64,000 bases of DNA from Corythucha ciliata (GCA_038030265.1 CM075938.1:42835189-42899188), one strand, 5' to 3'; counted from the stretch's first letter, positions 1 through 13,620 are shown. Made by a program: numbers and translations. The notes: a model not told the origin generated them from the letters alone.

Positions 1-39
1 TGAATAGACCTTTCTGATGTCAGAACTTTTAGAGGTTAG

Positions 40-600
40 AGATTTTTGTGGTTCACATTTTTTGTGCTCAGGCTATACCTCTCAGTGATTGGACATTTTT
101 GTGGTTAGAGCATTTTGTAGTTCGATATTTTTGAGTTTCAAGCATTTCGTTATTCGATCTTTTTGTGATTGGACATTCGTGTGGCCAAGACCGGGTCTTG
201 CACGTGTCGGGCCATCGTTGCCGTAATTACCACAATGGTAAAGGGTCACATTAATTGACCTAACCCATTAGAAATTTTGTGGTTGAAACTTTTCGTGGTT
301 CAAATGTTTATGTGGTTAGATCGTTTTGTAGTCAGGCCTGCTTTTTGTGCTTGCGGAGATTTTTGTGGCCAGGGCTTTTGGTTAGAGTTTTATGTGGATT
401 CAGATTTGTGTGGTTAGATTTTTTCGTCATTAGACGTTTTTGTCGTCAGGACTGTTTATGATTACAGTTTCAGTGGTTATCGATTTTTCTGGTTCTGTGG
501 TAAGGGCTTCTTAAGGTAAGAGCTTTTTGTTGTTAGAACGTTTTGTGGCTAGAGCGTTTGTAGTTGGAATGTTTTGTGCTTAGAACTTCTTGTGAATAAA
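40..600. repeat. Degenerate TTTTGTGG minisatellite
   Basis: The block is built from diverged copies of a roughly 20-base T/G-rich unit, seen as TTTTTGTGGTTAGAGC and variants such as TTTTGTAGTTCGA and TTTTGTGCTTAGAAC. No copy-to-copy identity is high, so the array is old. A non-repeat stretch of about 80 bases around 180-270 interrupts it. Short open frames cross the block but have the composition of the repeat and no recognisable protein signal. Confidence 0.7.
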
Positions 601-1094
601 TCTTTTTACTTTGTACGCCTCGTTCACTAAAAAAAACTTCGCAGGTAAAATCACACTTTATCCACTCGTTGTATAATATAGTAACTATTCTCAACGACTT
701 GATCGTGCAAAATAGTATATTTCACAACGAGAGAGGAAAGCGTTATTTTACGCGCGAGTTGTGTTTGGCGAACGAGTCCAGGATCCAAGGCTAGGGTTGT
801 TTGACGGACCGCCGATACGCTTCTCTTCAAAGCGGCGAGGGTTCCCAACTTAATGGAAAACCAGCTTTGGTAGAACCGTTACTCCCGTCTTGCCCTAAGG
901 ATTTTCGTCTTCCACGCGCGAATTTTGAATTCGTTGGCCAAGGTCTTATAGAGAATATTCTATCGCGACCAGCTCTCGCGACACCTGGAGTCGAACAACT
1001 TCTTGGATCCCTTGCAGTCGGACTTAAGAAAGGGGTACGTATATAGTACCCCACCCACACGACACTGCTGAAGATTGAGCATAATGTTCTGAGG

Positions 1095-1640
1095 TCTCTG
1101 GACGACTGGATGGTTACGGTGTAGGTGCTGGTAGATATTACTCAGGCGTTTGATCGGTGGATGTTTCAGCTTGGTCAAGAAATTTGCCGCCATGGGAGTC
1201 TTGTCTTGGTTTGTGTCATATTTGACTGGTAGGAGGAGTCCGTTGCTGGGGCCACCGTGTTTTGGTGCATCCGTTTCCGATCTTAAGCTCGGTGCACACG
1301 ATGCATTTTTTTGAAGCGTGATGGCCTGCCTGTTCTAAAAAACATCCGGTCACTGCTGTGGATCATCTGTTTTATTTCACCATGCAAGTAAACATTCTTC
1401 GAAAAATGCATCGTGTGCACCGAGCTTAAATACAGTGATCATCAGGTGTAGTTACAATATCTATGCTGATGACTTGAAAAAATATATTTCAGCACGGCCT
1501 GATGACATTGGGTTGTCAGTCTCAATGATAAATGGAGACATTGAGGAGATATTGACTTGAGCTGAGATGTATTCTCTCCAGATCAATATTTCCAAGTCAC
1601 AGGCCATTTTGTTGGGGTCCAGAGGGTAACGTTGAGAGGC
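1095..1640 (+). pseudogene. Decayed non-LTR reverse transcriptase fragment
   Basis: Translation in shifting frames gives pieces typical of a Jockey/I-type reverse transcriptase. VLVDITQAFDR (about 1130) matches the motif A region. KKFAAMGVLSWFVSYLTGRR (about 1180-1240) matches the segment after it. YADDLKKY (about 1460) is the catalytic YADD motif, followed by LQINISKSQAILLGS (about 1575-1620). Frameshifts and stops separate the pieces, so it is dead. A 139-bp MITE sits between motif A and YADD, and the segment that should carry motif B is missing or unreadable. The sequence just upstream (780-1060) may belong to the same element but I cannot align it. Assignment to non-LTR RT is firm; the clade is not. 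Confidence 0.75.
1287..1425. mobile_element. 139-bp MITE with TTAA target duplication
   Basis: Terminal inverted repeats of about 29 bp start GCTCGGTGCACACGATGCAT and end with its reverse complement, with one or two mismatches. TTAA lies on both sides (1283-1286 and 1426-1429). A TTAA duplication is the hallmark of piggyBac-type transposition. The element has no coding capacity and interrupts the older reverse transcriptase relic. Confidence 0.85.
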
Positions 1641-1719
1641 CGATAGGGATGGATTTGCCCAGAGTTATGGTGAAACCTATAACGGCACGGCGCGGCGGTT
1701 GTTTGGGCTAATATAGTGT

Positions 1720-4700
1720 CCTCCCTGGGAGTTGTTCTTGTTTCGGGGATGCTCTGGAACTCCGTTCCTCAGTCCATTAGGCTTGTTCAAGGCTTGACTG
1801 CTTAGGCATCACCTTGACATTCAGCGCGCAGTAGAGTCTCCCCGTTGAGTGTCCGTAATGGCGAGCCTTGCAGGTTTGACACACGATTTCTGAACCACAG
1901 GATGTGTGATAAATTCCTTAATTATCATTTGACGAGTTGCCCTTAGAGGTTTTGAAACGTGAAAAAAATTTCCCCCTCATTTGACATCAACAGGGCGAGC
2001 CCTGAAATGACCAAAAATAAATACTCTGGGCCAAGACAAACTCAATCAGTAAGAAGGTCACAGTTTCTTTTACAAACGAAATACGCTGTTTCCACTCCAG
2101 CTGGTTCCACCTCTTTGATTTTACTGTTTTCGGACGAAAATTTTTTCCGCCCATTGTATCTGTTTTCAGCAACAGTCGCTCAAGTGGAACCCTTTAGTGG
2201 AAACCATCATGCATTTAACTACGTGATACACTCAACAGTCCGAATACTTGGCGCATTTCTGCGAAAAGACTGGCCATCCATAATGCCACCAAGGTACATT
2301 ACCTGTGTGCGGATGAGCTAATACTTAAGTGTTGTAACAGTCCTGCTTGACTTACCTGCAACAGAAAAAAAAATTGTTAACAAGGTGATAAGATTTCAAC
2401 AAAATAATAATTTGGGCAATAATTATTGTTAGGAATACAATGGTTTATTTCAATAACTCAGCCCTTTAAGTAAGGTTCAGTATTTAGTAGGTATAGAAAG
2501 CTTATTAAGGTATTAACCCATACCTTAGATTCACACTCCTTATTTTGTCTATTGTTTTTTTAGTAAACCAATAACTTGCCATCTAATAGAAGGGTTTATT
2601 TTGGAGTGCGGTGAAGCATAGAACAGAAAAAAAGAGGGAAACTCAATCCATGATGTTAACAAGAGAAGAAATGGCGATAATAGCGGCACGCATAGACCGA
2701 TAAATTGATGTATCTTCCTCTTGGATTAGACTCTTACCCCTCCTGTCCTTTCACCACCACAACTGAATCAAGATTTCTATCCTCTTCCTTAAAACAAAAA
2801 CGAAATAAAAAAAAATAGATTAAGGGCGGACAAGAAGTAATAGAAAACAGACAAAAAAGAACTGGTTAACGAGTAGTTTCGTAAAAAGGAGGGGCGAAGA
2901 GAGGTGTGTAGAGAAAAGAAAATCAGAGCAAACAATGCGACAACCACAAAGCATGAGGCGATTTACTCCGGCGAACGTGCTGCAACTCCAAGACTATACA
3001 AAACGTTCACTACTCCCGTCCCCCCTCACCACTCCAGGACCGCCGAGAATTCAATTGCCCGCAGACTCCTCTCGGCCACAACCCCCTCGAGATAATGCAT
3101 CACTTCCTTCACAAATCGAAATTACCTCAATTCTATTTCTCGACTATAAAAGGCGTACCTACAACTAAAACCTGTATTTTGAGTAATGTGAAAGCAAAAT
3201 ATAACGGTGAGGAAGATGGGGGCCTCAGGCTTACGTGGACAATTTTTTCAGTTTTTCGCATCGTTATATTTTTATTTATTACAGTCATTTACCAGGATAA
3301 TTTCGAGCGTATACAGTCTTCCTCCTCCTCCCACCATTCCATCTGAATTATTCTCTTGATCCGAGTCACGAACTATACAAACTCTGATTGTTTTCCTGCA
3401 CCTTCCCATCGTATTCCAAATAGATATAAACGCTGAAATTGGGCGTTGTGTGCTCATTGTCATAAAAGAGTCTTATTCAAAGGGAGGAGATAAGACAAAT
3501 AATCAGACTATGAAGGTTGTTACGTTAAACGTACTCCACGGTTAAAACAAGTAATGAGTTCGAGCTATTTTGTGGTAAGGTGCATGATTAGGCCATTTTG
3601 AGGCAACATGTAGCTCATACTGTTGTGAATGGATAACTTGTTGGGGTTTAGGAGCGGACATTGATGTCAACACCGATTTTAATCAATCTCAACGTTTTTT
3701 GATGATATTAGGGTTCTATTGGGCCAACGAATCATCTTATTCCGCTTATTTTTCCTGAACAGGCCCAATGAGGGGAGTGGGAGGCAGGAAAATGCCGGAT
3801 TAAAATTTGGAAAACTCACTTTTGCGGGCATGTGAAGGTGTTACGTGTTTTCCGCAATTGGAAAACCCGGTTAATGCGTGAGAAAAAAATACTTAATAAA
3901 TTCTTCAAGTTACCACCCCGTGATGTGGCTAAAAAAAGACCAAGTTTGTCTGAAAACCAAAACAGCTCAAATTCTGATTATCTACCACAAAATATAAGTA
4001 CCGCAAAAACGTTTTTGTAGGAAAAACGGCCCAAGGACATATTGCACGAACTGCCGGGAAAATATCACAAATGGCGGTGTCACTAGCGTTATAAGGTTAT
4101 AAGTATAACATTATTTGCGATAGAGCGTGCGAAGTAATAAAGCAAAGAGCTATAAAGCCATGCAGGAACACATTAACCGCGCGATCTGTGGCAGCCCGCA
4201 CCGATGCGATATCAAAGAGTGTGCTACAACTTGGATTTATTATTAATGTTGGCAGATCTCACACCACTGCGACAGACCGCATTCAGTGTATAGTGTGAGA
4301 GGACGCACTTTTAAAGTTTCTTTACGTATATATTGATCTGTAATTTCTTCAACTAATTTCAGAATTGAACGATCGCACCAAGCGTACAGTATAGTAGGGA
4401 GGAGGGTCTTCAGCAATATGTTCCACCCTTCTTACCGCCTCAAAAAACTACATCTATTACTTAACGTTGTTGTCATTAAATTATTAATTTATTGAATTCG
4501 ACCCGACTTTACTCGATTCTACGCCCTGCTCAGCCCACTTATACCACAGTGGATGATTCATTCCGATCAATTTGTATACATATAACTTGTGCTAAAGGGA
4601 AGGAGAGGACAACTTGTTTTTAATTTTTTCGCCATTTACGAATAGACGCCTACTGCGCAAAATTAAACAGGGTGCAAAACATATGCAAGGCGAGAACCTG

Positions 4701-5680
4701 CACTAACCTGAAATTAAGATGTATTTGCGAGTCTCGTCCCTCCACCTATCCTCTCACAATTGTTATTCAGCCAAACACTAGCACCGCCGTATAAAGCCTA
4801 ATATTAACGCCGTATGTGGTGAATTACGCCCTTTTATCCCTTACCCATTTCTTTGAGTTTTAGTATATTGTAATTAGAAGATATCATTCACGGCATTTGT
4901 CCGTTGGGGGTGATGATGATGAAAGGTTTAGTCTTCTTGTGGTATCTCATGGGAGGAAGCAGGGGAGAGTGCAGATGTTGTTGTCGGCCGTTTATCCGAA
5001 AATAAGACCCACCGAAGGGGTGAGGAAGGGGGCAATCCGTGACATGTGCGGTCGGTGAAGAGGAAGGAAAAAGACAAAGTGAAAAGAAAACTAAAAGAAG
5101 GCATGAATGAAAAAAAAAACTATACTTACACTACATTAGTTCTTTTGGGGAGTGCCCTAATGCGCACTTTTTAGGGAGTGACTTGGAAAAGACAATCGAA
5201 TAAATTAGTAGTGTTTCCAAACCCCTCCTACCAACCTCTTTGCAACCTGCCAGTAATAGGAGACTATTGTTTCAATGTGTTCTATTGTCTTTCTTTCCTT
5301 TGTAACCCCAAGCGACGCCATTGTGTTATACGGACTTAACTCAATTAATAAATACTGATGCCATCATCATTCCCACTGTCACCGAATTATCCCCCTCCCC
5401 CCCAATCCATGGCTCATTGAACTAGCTTTATTTGTCTTTTCGAACTTATACCTTTTACATCGAATTACGAAGTATTCCAAGGCTATTATTTCCTTCTTTT
5501 CCCTCCACCCTTTCCCGCGATCGAGTTACTTGTACACGATATTGTCATTAAGGACTCACTGCCTTATTAAATTTTTACATACACTCTTCCGGAAACTTCG
5601 AAGTCTTCAAATAATAACGAACATACCAACTATTAGTATAGGTGTATGTATACTTGCTTCCTCATTTCGAACACAGAAAA
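1720..5680. other. Gene-poor stretch, nothing recognised
   Basis: AT-rich sequence with only short, unsupported open frames (longest 120 codons at 1959-2321, no family resemblance). Homopolymer and purine-rich tracts are common at 2600-2900. I see no repeat boundary, RNA gene or splice-supported exon. Confidence 0.4.
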
Positions 5681-5685
5681 TTGAC

Positions 5686-5718
<33 letters not shown>
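5686..5718. repeat. (AAT)n microsatellite
   Basis: About eleven uninterrupted AAT/ATA triplets. Read as codons they give a poly-Asn run inside an otherwise meaningless short frame. Confidence 0.95.
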
Positions 5719-5719
5719 C

Positions 5720-6900
5720 AAGAAAAAAATTCAGAAACATTTGCATGGTAAAAATGCGGTGAATAGCAGAGGAAGAGACGAGGAAACTGAAGCAAACGAT
5801 ACTGTCAACATGCGGAATTAATTATTTGATTAATTACGGAGATGTACTTGACTTTAAAGATGACTGCTCCAGATAAAAGGCGTGATAATGACGACATAAT
5901 CATAATTAGATGTGTGTCTATACACAGGTGTGGAGATTGTTGAATAGAAAAAAAAACAAAAACGGAAACTTATTTTCAAACAATGAAATGACTACATTAT
6001 TACCAAGTTCCTCCCTAATGTGACGCTGGCTGTAGACCCCCTGCCCCATTCAACAAAAACTCAGCGATCTCATCTCCTATTTGTTTCAGATATAAAAATC
6101 TGATGAAATTATTGCTCGATTACAGCTGGTTTTTTTTTCTCTCTCTCTTTTTTCTACAATAATATGCATGTCCGTGAAAGTCTCATGAAGTAACTTTTAT
6201 ATCCAACTCCAGCCATAAAGATGCGATTCGAAACGTGTTAAATGGAGGACGTCAAAACCATTTCTTCCCGAGGGGGCTGACTTGAAGAGGGGACGAGGTG
6301 TATTGAATTCAAAAATGGAATCCGATAAAATGAGGATCGTGCCTAACGGATTGGCTTTTTGTCCCTCCTTTCCATGCCGTCAAGTATTGAAGTTACTCAA
6401 AGACATACAATGGTCAGAAAAAGGATAAATTAAAACGGAATACGCGAGGCGAGCTGAAATATTCCTTGAAATTAAACCCGTAATTTTCTTGGAGAATTCC
6501 CCTCTTCCCTTCATTGTTATTTTATTCAAAGACAAATCATGCGTTTTGGGTGAGTTATAGAATTAAAATGATCAATAACAACGAATTAAAGGGGCTGATT
6601 ACGGAACTTTTCCCCTTCTTGAAATATGAACACCGAAATCATTTATTCATGGTCGCCATGTGCTTCGCCCCTTCCAATCCCGCACCGATGGATGAAGCCA
6701 TGGCAACACAATACTGTTAGGGGGAGTTACGCGCGTTTTGAAACAACCCTTTATCCGTAGGCTGGGCGTTGGAGTGTCGAGCGAATAAGGAGTAATTTTT
6801 CCAACGCCATATTTGATCGGAATTCCGTAATTATACTATATTAGTGATATTTTAGACAAATTAATTCATCGCCCACTGTACGCATCCCTAGAGATAATGC
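5720..6900. other. AT-rich non-coding stretch
   Basis: No coding or repeat signal is recognised. Homeodomain-type TAATTA cores cluster at 5815-5840, which could be regulatory but is not evidence by itself. Confidence 0.3.
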
Positions 6901-6901
6901 G

Positions 6902-7038
6902 CACATGGTAAAGAATACTGGTACAACTCAAAAAAGTTATTCTGGCCAATCCAGTTGGGATTAATGTAATTTAATTTAATCCAAACTGGATATTCCAGAA
7001 AAACTTATTTGAGTTGTACCAGTATTCTTCCCAGTGTG
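6902..7038. mobile_element. Palindromic MITE, 137 bp
   Basis: The two halves are inverted copies of about 60 bases. The left reads CACATGGTAAAGAATACTGG and the right mirrors it as CCAGTATTCTTCCCAGTGTG. Both continue through GTACAACTCAAA and CCAGTTTGGAT. Arm divergence is roughly 10 percent. The flanks share TGCG but I find no exact 8-bp duplication, so the superfamily is open. Confidence 0.7.
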
Positions 7039-7039
7039 C

Positions 7040-8480
7040 GAATTATAAACGTCGTATACAGTGCGAGTTTTCCTTAGGAATGTATCTCTATTTGCACTTA
7101 CCCAGCATGAGCAAACATAACTCATTATAGTCATTACTGATAGTACTAACTATTCAATATTTTTTGGGCGTTAGTTCCTCGGAGATTTCTATATTTTGCG
7201 CCTCTTGAAAATACCGAGAAATTGACAATTCTTTCGTTGTCTGCAGTCGTGTTTCATAGTGTTGTAAATTAATTATGTTAAGGGGAAAGACCCGAAATGT
7301 GTGGGTACTGATAATTAGGTACTGTAGACAGTCATCGGTGAATGTGGACATCCTTGCACATATTCTTTCATATATGTATACCAACAAAGTAGGTATGTTT
7401 TAAAAATTTTAATTATTGTACAAAACAGTAAACAGGAATATCAATGAATATACCTACAACAAATTCATAGTCCTCCTGCCTATCACCCTCATCACCACAA
7501 ACAACAAATGGTATTTTTCCTTTCACTCCCTCTTTCTCTTTCCAACGCCGAGTAAGAAAATCGGGGGGATGATGCTCGTGCGGGAGTGACGGTTGATCGG
7601 TTTTGTGGCAATTACCGCGTTCAACGGGCCCTGAAACGTTTTCCTCCTTTCTTCGAAGCGAATCCAATCCATAAGCATTCTTTGTTTCCATAATTAAGCA
7701 TCATTGGCCTCATCCCGCGAATACAAGTAGACTCCTTATCTGACTTAAGCCAATAGAATGGAAGGACGGTTGATATGGGGGCGAAGAGAGGAAATATTTA
7801 CATTCCACTTCCATTATATACGTCAGTTTTTGAAATCGAACTTGATTCAAAATGACGGGATAAAGGCTCATCAAAACGATCAAATCAGGTTGAACGCACC
7901 TCATCAAATGATTATATTTTCCTGTTTCCTCCGCACCGGAAACTCAAACTCATCATCCTCATCAGAGGGAATAACACGTGCTGCATGAAGAAAGAGAAAG
8001 AGACGACAAACCACCAAACCCACAAGAACAGGCATTTTAATGTAAAAAAAAAAAAACAAACAAAAAACATAAATGTGTATCAGGGAGTTATAAAATGTAT
8101 TAGCCTCACTATAACATTTAACGATAAACGTTAAACTTTAAATCGTTACTATACGTTATGGAACTTCTTAAATATTGGGTGCGATAGATAGTTTTGGGCG
8201 ATTTTCGTCGACTCCAGTGTAGCCTACAGAGGTACGGGTTCAATGCTCTTTTTTCCCCGCTTCCGAAGTTGAGAGAAGCGCTAATATGCCCAGTATATCC
8301 GTTGGGTTAAAATGGAGGGAAACCCGCTCATTTGACATCAAATTAAGTAAAATACACAAATTCATGATATGCGTATAGAGGCAACTCATTCGCGGTTGTA
8401 AGAAAAAACGCCATTTGCCATATACTATACTGAAAGCTGTCTCACAGCTTAAGTTGACAAAACGTATAACTAATTAGTGT
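7040..8480. other. Non-coding stretch
   Basis: No gene is supported. A short segment at 8190-8270 (GGGCGATTTTCGTCGACTCC and following) resembles 17,510-17,575 in the same orientation, so both are probably fragments of one dispersed repeat. Confidence 0.35.
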
Positions 8481-8489
8481 CTTCTGGAT

Positions 8490-9010
8490 ATTCATTTTTG
8501 GGGCAAGTGATGCGCGGCTGTACAAGTTGATAAAAAGCGATAATTGAATAAAATCACTAATTTCACGGCTAAAAAATTGGAAAAACGCGATTATTTTGTC
8601 AAGAGCTAATTTGTGGCTAAACAATGAATGGTATTCGCAGCTAAACGTGAGGAAAAGAGCCAATTCGGACTAGAATTGAGAAAACGCGGTTTCTGCAGGT
8701 AAATTCGTGGTTAAAAGTGTCAAAAAGTGTTAATTCATGGCTAAAAGTGTTAAAAAAGCTTGGGCGGACAAAATTAAGAACAAATGCTAAAATTTACAAA
8801 AATTCTATAATTCCCAGCGAAAATTTAGAAAAGGGCAACGGCTAAAATAGAAAAAAAAGTTCACTCCAATGAAAATAGAACTGAGAAAAATTGCTAATTC
8901 ATGACTAAAAGTTTTAAAAATCTCTAATTCGCGATAAAAATTGAGAAAAATGTTATTTCGCGGGTAAGATTAAGACAAAGCACCAATACAAAGCTTGAAA
9001 GCTAAAATGA
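8490..9010 (-). repeat. 30-bp minisatellite, minus orientation
   Basis: Diverged tandem copies whose minus-strand consensus is about CAATTTTAGCCGCGAATTAG followed by CGCTTTTTCT, a 30-base period. On the plus strand they read as AATTCGCGGCTAAAATTGAG-type units. Unit length varies and copies are heavily mutated. The next block (9,545 onwards) has the opposite orientation, so the two flank a 0.5-kb spacer as a loose inverted pair. Confidence 0.75.
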
Positions 9011-9544
9011 AAAAAGGAAGTTTCATGGGCCAGAACTTATTCATAAATCTATTTTTCAATGGGTATATAGTCTAAAATAGAGCTTAAATCTGAATCCATT
9101 CGTAGAATAACCCAAGAGTTAATAAATATTTACACGATTTTTGAAGTTATACGTAATTTCGAACCTTGCGAAAAAAATTCACCCGTAACCGTGGAGGAAT
9201 TAATATACTGGAGGAGCCCCCATTGCCACCGCCAGCTAATACGTGAGGAAGTCAAAAATTACCCCTAGTATATTATTTATAGGCGTGGCCAGAAAATATC
9301 ACATGAAATTTAGCACGATTCCCGCTTAAAAGGTAAAGGGTGGGAAAAAATCAAATTTGAAGTCTTCCGAATGGTTCTTACGGATTGCATTCAGGTGGGT
9401 ATAAATAGCCCCCCCCCCCACAAGGGGGGATTTTTCTTTCACGTCAAAGTCCTTTTGGGCCTCTCGGTATTTATTTATTCCTCCATGGTCACGACTACGA
9501 ATCGAGAAATATACTATTTATCTTGAGTTAAAATTAGGGTTTTT

Positions 9545-10640
9545 TTTCAATATTTTAGCAACGAAGATGCCTCCAGTCACGAATAGGCGTTTTCTAAACG
9601 TTATAGCTGCTTTTGGACGCATTTTCAAATTTTATCCACCAAAATTAGCGCTGTAAATGTTCTGACTTTTAGCCACGAATTAGCACATATAGTCACAATT
9701 TTAGCCGTGTATTAAAGCATTTTTTTTTTTTTTTTCAATTTCAGCCGTGAAATTAACGCTTTTGTTAGATCTTAGCCGAGGATTAGCACTTTTCCTCAAT
9801 TTTAGCCGCGAACTCCTCCTCTCACCCTTCGATACATTTTTACACATGAATTTGCGCTTTTTTTAAAACGTGAATACGATTTATACGGAGAGCTGTATAG
9901 CGACCAATTCGACAGTATAGTGGCAAAATGGGTCTCACAGCGCGTGCGCCGCCTAGTGTGTGACGCTTGATGGAGGGTATGGGGGTGGGAGTGAGGGATA
10001 TCACCAAGTTCCCAACTTAAAACTCAAGCTCACCTGCTACTTACGAGCCAAAAAACGTATTCACGCTGAACTTCAGGTCCGTAGACCTAACGATTTTGTT
10101 TTCAATTTGATCCTCCTTCTGTCGCATTATCGAAATCGATTTTCTTAAAACAATTATCGGGTTTCCTCAATTTTGACCGTGAATTAGCCCTTGTTCTCAA
10201 TTCTAATCGTGAAAAAGTTTTTTTTTTATTTTAATCGCAAATTAGCGCTTTTGTTAAATTTTAGCCGTGAATTAGAACATTTTCGCAGTTTTACCCTCAA
10301 ACAAGAACTTCACGTTATCGTTAGCTTTACCCACGAATTAGCGCTTTTTCACCATTTTAGCAGCGAATTTGCATTTTTCTCGTCAGTTTTATTCATGAAT
10401 AAGAACTTATGTTTAACTTCAGCCGAGGATTAGCGCATTTGTTGCTTGCATATAGCCATGCAATAGTGCTTTATTCCTCAATTTCATTAATTGATTAGCT
10501 CATTTTCATAATTTTATCTGCGAATTAGTAGCACTTCTTGATCTGGTTCATTTGGCATCTTTCCTCAATTTCAGCCACAAAGTTGTCTCCGGAATCTGCA
10601 TATTGGTGAATTCTCAATTCTAGACGCATGCAAACGATCA
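9545..10640 (+). repeat. 30-bp minisatellite, plus orientation
   Basis: Same 30-base unit as at 8,490-9,010, now on the plus strand, with recognisable units such as TTAGCCGTGAATTAGCACTT and CTCAATTTTAGCCGCGAA. A non-repeat segment at about 9,880-10,140 interrupts it. Confidence 0.75.
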
Positions 10641-10819
10641 CTTTTTGTCGTTTGCGGTTGCGAAACCAATGACGGCGAAAAACGTTCCGTATTCTGCGCC
10701 GATGACTTTTGCTAGAGCCGTTCTGGCTGGAATCACAAAAATGACTCTACAAATCGGCCACAAATGGTCCAAATTTAAACTTGGACGAAACCCGTATCTC
10801 GGAATTTTTCGTCACAGGG

Positions 10820-11320
10820 AGTCCGACAGACGAAACAAGCCGTTCAGACAATAGCCGTTGAAGGGGTTTCAGACCGATGTCGTGTTCTTGGTCAGTCCTG
10901 TCCTGGCCGCTGCCCTTGACACACTGAAATGGTGACCCCTGGTTGGGACGCACCTGCTGCTAACCATCGCACCACAAGGCACCGATTGTCCCGGAAAGTA
11001 AACTAGACTAATCGAAGCTTGAATCGAATCACAGCCCAAAAACAACTTCTGAGCTCCTTCAACCGCAATCTCATATGGTCGAACGGAATGGAAATCGTTG
11101 AAAGGAGCTAAATCGCCGTCTAATCAGATACAAGTCTTCATTTCGCATTCCTTCAGCTACATCAATGCACATAAAACCTAAAAATCCCCAAGTTTCAGGG
11201 GCCCCATCTGAACTGAGGGGACCGGAGCGGTCAACGCCCCTCGCTATTTTCGTCGGTACACTACACCACATCACACCCAGACCGATCACTCTGCTCGTTC
11301 AATCAATGTGAACGGTCAAT
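10820..11320. repeat. Dispersed repeat family, copy 1
   Basis: This segment shares a colinear series of diverged matches with 35,890-36,700, including GACGAAACAAGCCGTTCAGA, ATTGTCCCGGAAAGTA, GGAATGGAAATCGTTGAAAG, CATCAATGCA and a CACCACATCACAC run. The left part also matches 47,060-47,240 just upstream of Harbinger copy A. No open reading frame is conserved. It is probably a non-autonomous DNA element, possibly related to the Harbinger copies; that link is inference. Confidence 0.55.
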
Positions 11321-11329
11321 AGGGGTGCA

Positions 11330-12586
11330 TTTTTCCGGCTTACGTTTCTTAATTTCTTCCTCTGAGTTCGTTTAGTAAGTACTGGGCCAAGCCACTTGGT
11401 ATGTTACAAAAGTAGGCTTTCAGGGCAATTTCGGTCAGTTCAAACATGGCAATCGAAAATGCTTATAGTTCATTCTGTGCGGTTCTAATTATCCATGCCG
11501 CAATTTCTCTTCGCCGATACAATGAACCACCGAATAAAAACCGGTACTGGATTTTCGGTAGAAATTCCGTATGATGGTTGATTAGCTGTTTATTTATTTA
11601 ACCTTTGATGAGCTCTCCGTTAAAGTTGAAGTAGTAAATTGAATTCAATTTATTTATGGCTCAGAGGCATTGTATCGAAATGCAAATAATAATCAAGAGT
11701 TCTCCCTCACCCCTCTTCCATAACACACCTTCCATATCTTTCACGAACTCCCTCTTCCCACCTGCCCTTTTTTTTATTATTCTTCGAAAACCCTTCAGGC
11801 GGTAGGTACTAAATCAATTTCTGAGGTTTTTTTCTTATCATTCCGTGTATCCTTTCCAGAAACAGATAATGAAGCTATATCAACGCGAGGTAGACAGGTA
11901 AAACGTAAATTCATATTTATACCCCTTCCCCTCTTTTATCATTTTTTTTCCACCTCTCCAACTAACAAGGCCTTAGCTGTCAGATTTACGTGACTCAAAA
12001 TTGAATTCAATTACAGGCGAGGTTTTTTTTTATCTCTCTCTAACTGCGCTCTTTTTATCATGAATTCAAATTACCCCCTTCTTCACCATCACAACCATAT
12101 TACTGCTAATCCCCACCACCTCATCCTTTCCAAACTCCACCCCCATTGGGTGCTCATTGAGATTTGATTCTTGGAGCGCGAGCGAGAGTGAGAGAGTGAA
12201 TGAGAACTGTTGTAGTAAGAAGAAAACTGAATTAACGGAAATTTAACCAACTAGGAAAAGTTAGTGATCTCACGGAAGAGCAATCGTGACTAAACCCATA
12301 AAGAGGTTTCGGGCAATGGAATTTTTTCTTTTGTTGAGTTTACCACGAGTTTTATCAGGTTAATTGGTGTGAGAGTTGATTGTCATTATCCTCTCATGTT
12401 CTTGGTGGAGGCAGAAGAAAAAAGGAAATTATTTAAGATGTTTTGGGTCTGAAATGGATTAGCAACTGTTTCTTGTGTAGTGATAGTGCTGTTTCTGGAA
12501 CGAGAAAGGTGACCTAATAAATGAGGCGACCTGCAGCTAACGAACCTCGGAACCTACTCTATATTTCTATATTGTATATACATCAT
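11330..12586. other. Non-coding stretch
   Basis: AT-rich with pyrimidine tracts (11,700-12,120). A GAGCGAGAGTGAGAGAGTGA purine run lies near 12,180. No supported gene. Confidence 0.35.
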
Positions 12587-13399
12587 AATATATGCAGGCC
12601 TGGATCTAGGTTATTTTCAAGCAGGGGCAGCCCTAATGGTACTTGCGTCTTAAGCTCCTCCCTTCCCCATCGCCAACCTCATTAATGTACGAATTGGGAT
12701 GTAAGGCGCCCGATTTCAATGGAAAGAACCTTTCGGATCAAGACGAAACTTTTGAACCACTTAATATTCACCGAAATCGGTTCAGTATATGACCGTATAA
12801 CCGCGGAGCCAAACACTTGGACGTCCATCCGCGCAGATGGGAGTGGAAATTCCCCCAATAATTAATTTTTCTTACTTCGGAGGTCCTTCATCACGGATCC
12901 GTTGTCAGCTCTCAATCAATGTTTTTACCGATTACCAAACTTCCTTTCCATTATAATGAAGCAACCGACGATGATCCACAAATAGTCCGTAAATTTCCTC
13001 AATTTTGGCCACAAATGAGGATCACTGAAAACTGAAATTGTCTGGAACCTTCTTCGAATTCGTAGAACGAATTTGTTCACAATGAGCCAGAAGACCATCA
13101 GTGACGGGAACATCAGGGTTATCAGACGTTTTACTAAGGAACCTTAACATCATCAAAAGGTGGATTTTACAAGACTGATAATTGATAAGAGCGAACATGG
13201 CGTCTATGATTTTACCTGTCTGATTACAGGTTCTCTAGTTTTACTTTCCTAATGTTTGGGGTGCCCTAGGGCGTCCGGGCTCATTTTTCAACTGCCCAGG
13301 GAAATGTCAAAATTGTCCTCTTTTTAGTCCGACTTTTCCTTCCGAACAGTGTGTAGTGCGTGCGGTACGTGTGAGGATAATCGCCTTACAAATGTATTC

Positions 13400-13620
13400 T
13401 GAGCCGAGGGGTTGCCTGATTAGGGCTCGCCAACGAACAACAGAATCTGGCCGAATGGGTGCCGGTTTAGGACTCGCACTCAGACGCAGTATTTGTTCGT
13501 GAATTACAAACGAAAGGCCTAGGGATTGCAGGATTAGGACTCGCCAACGAACACCTTGTTTGTAAAGAGAAATTCAGACCGAGGGGTTGTTGGGAGAGAA
13601 CTCGCTAACGGATGAGAATT
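13400..13620. repeat. Irregular tandem repeat inside the hAT element
   Basis: Four diverged copies start at about 13,402, 13,451, 13,517 and 13,578. Their core is CCGAGGGGTTGCC followed by TTAGGACTCGCCAACGAAC. Spacing is 49-66 bases. Confidence 0.6.

Noticed and set aside
8490..10640. A CRISPR-like array of regularly spaced palindromic repeats
   Set aside because: Units are degenerate, have no constant spacer/repeat division, and the DNA is eukaryotic; it is a minisatellite.
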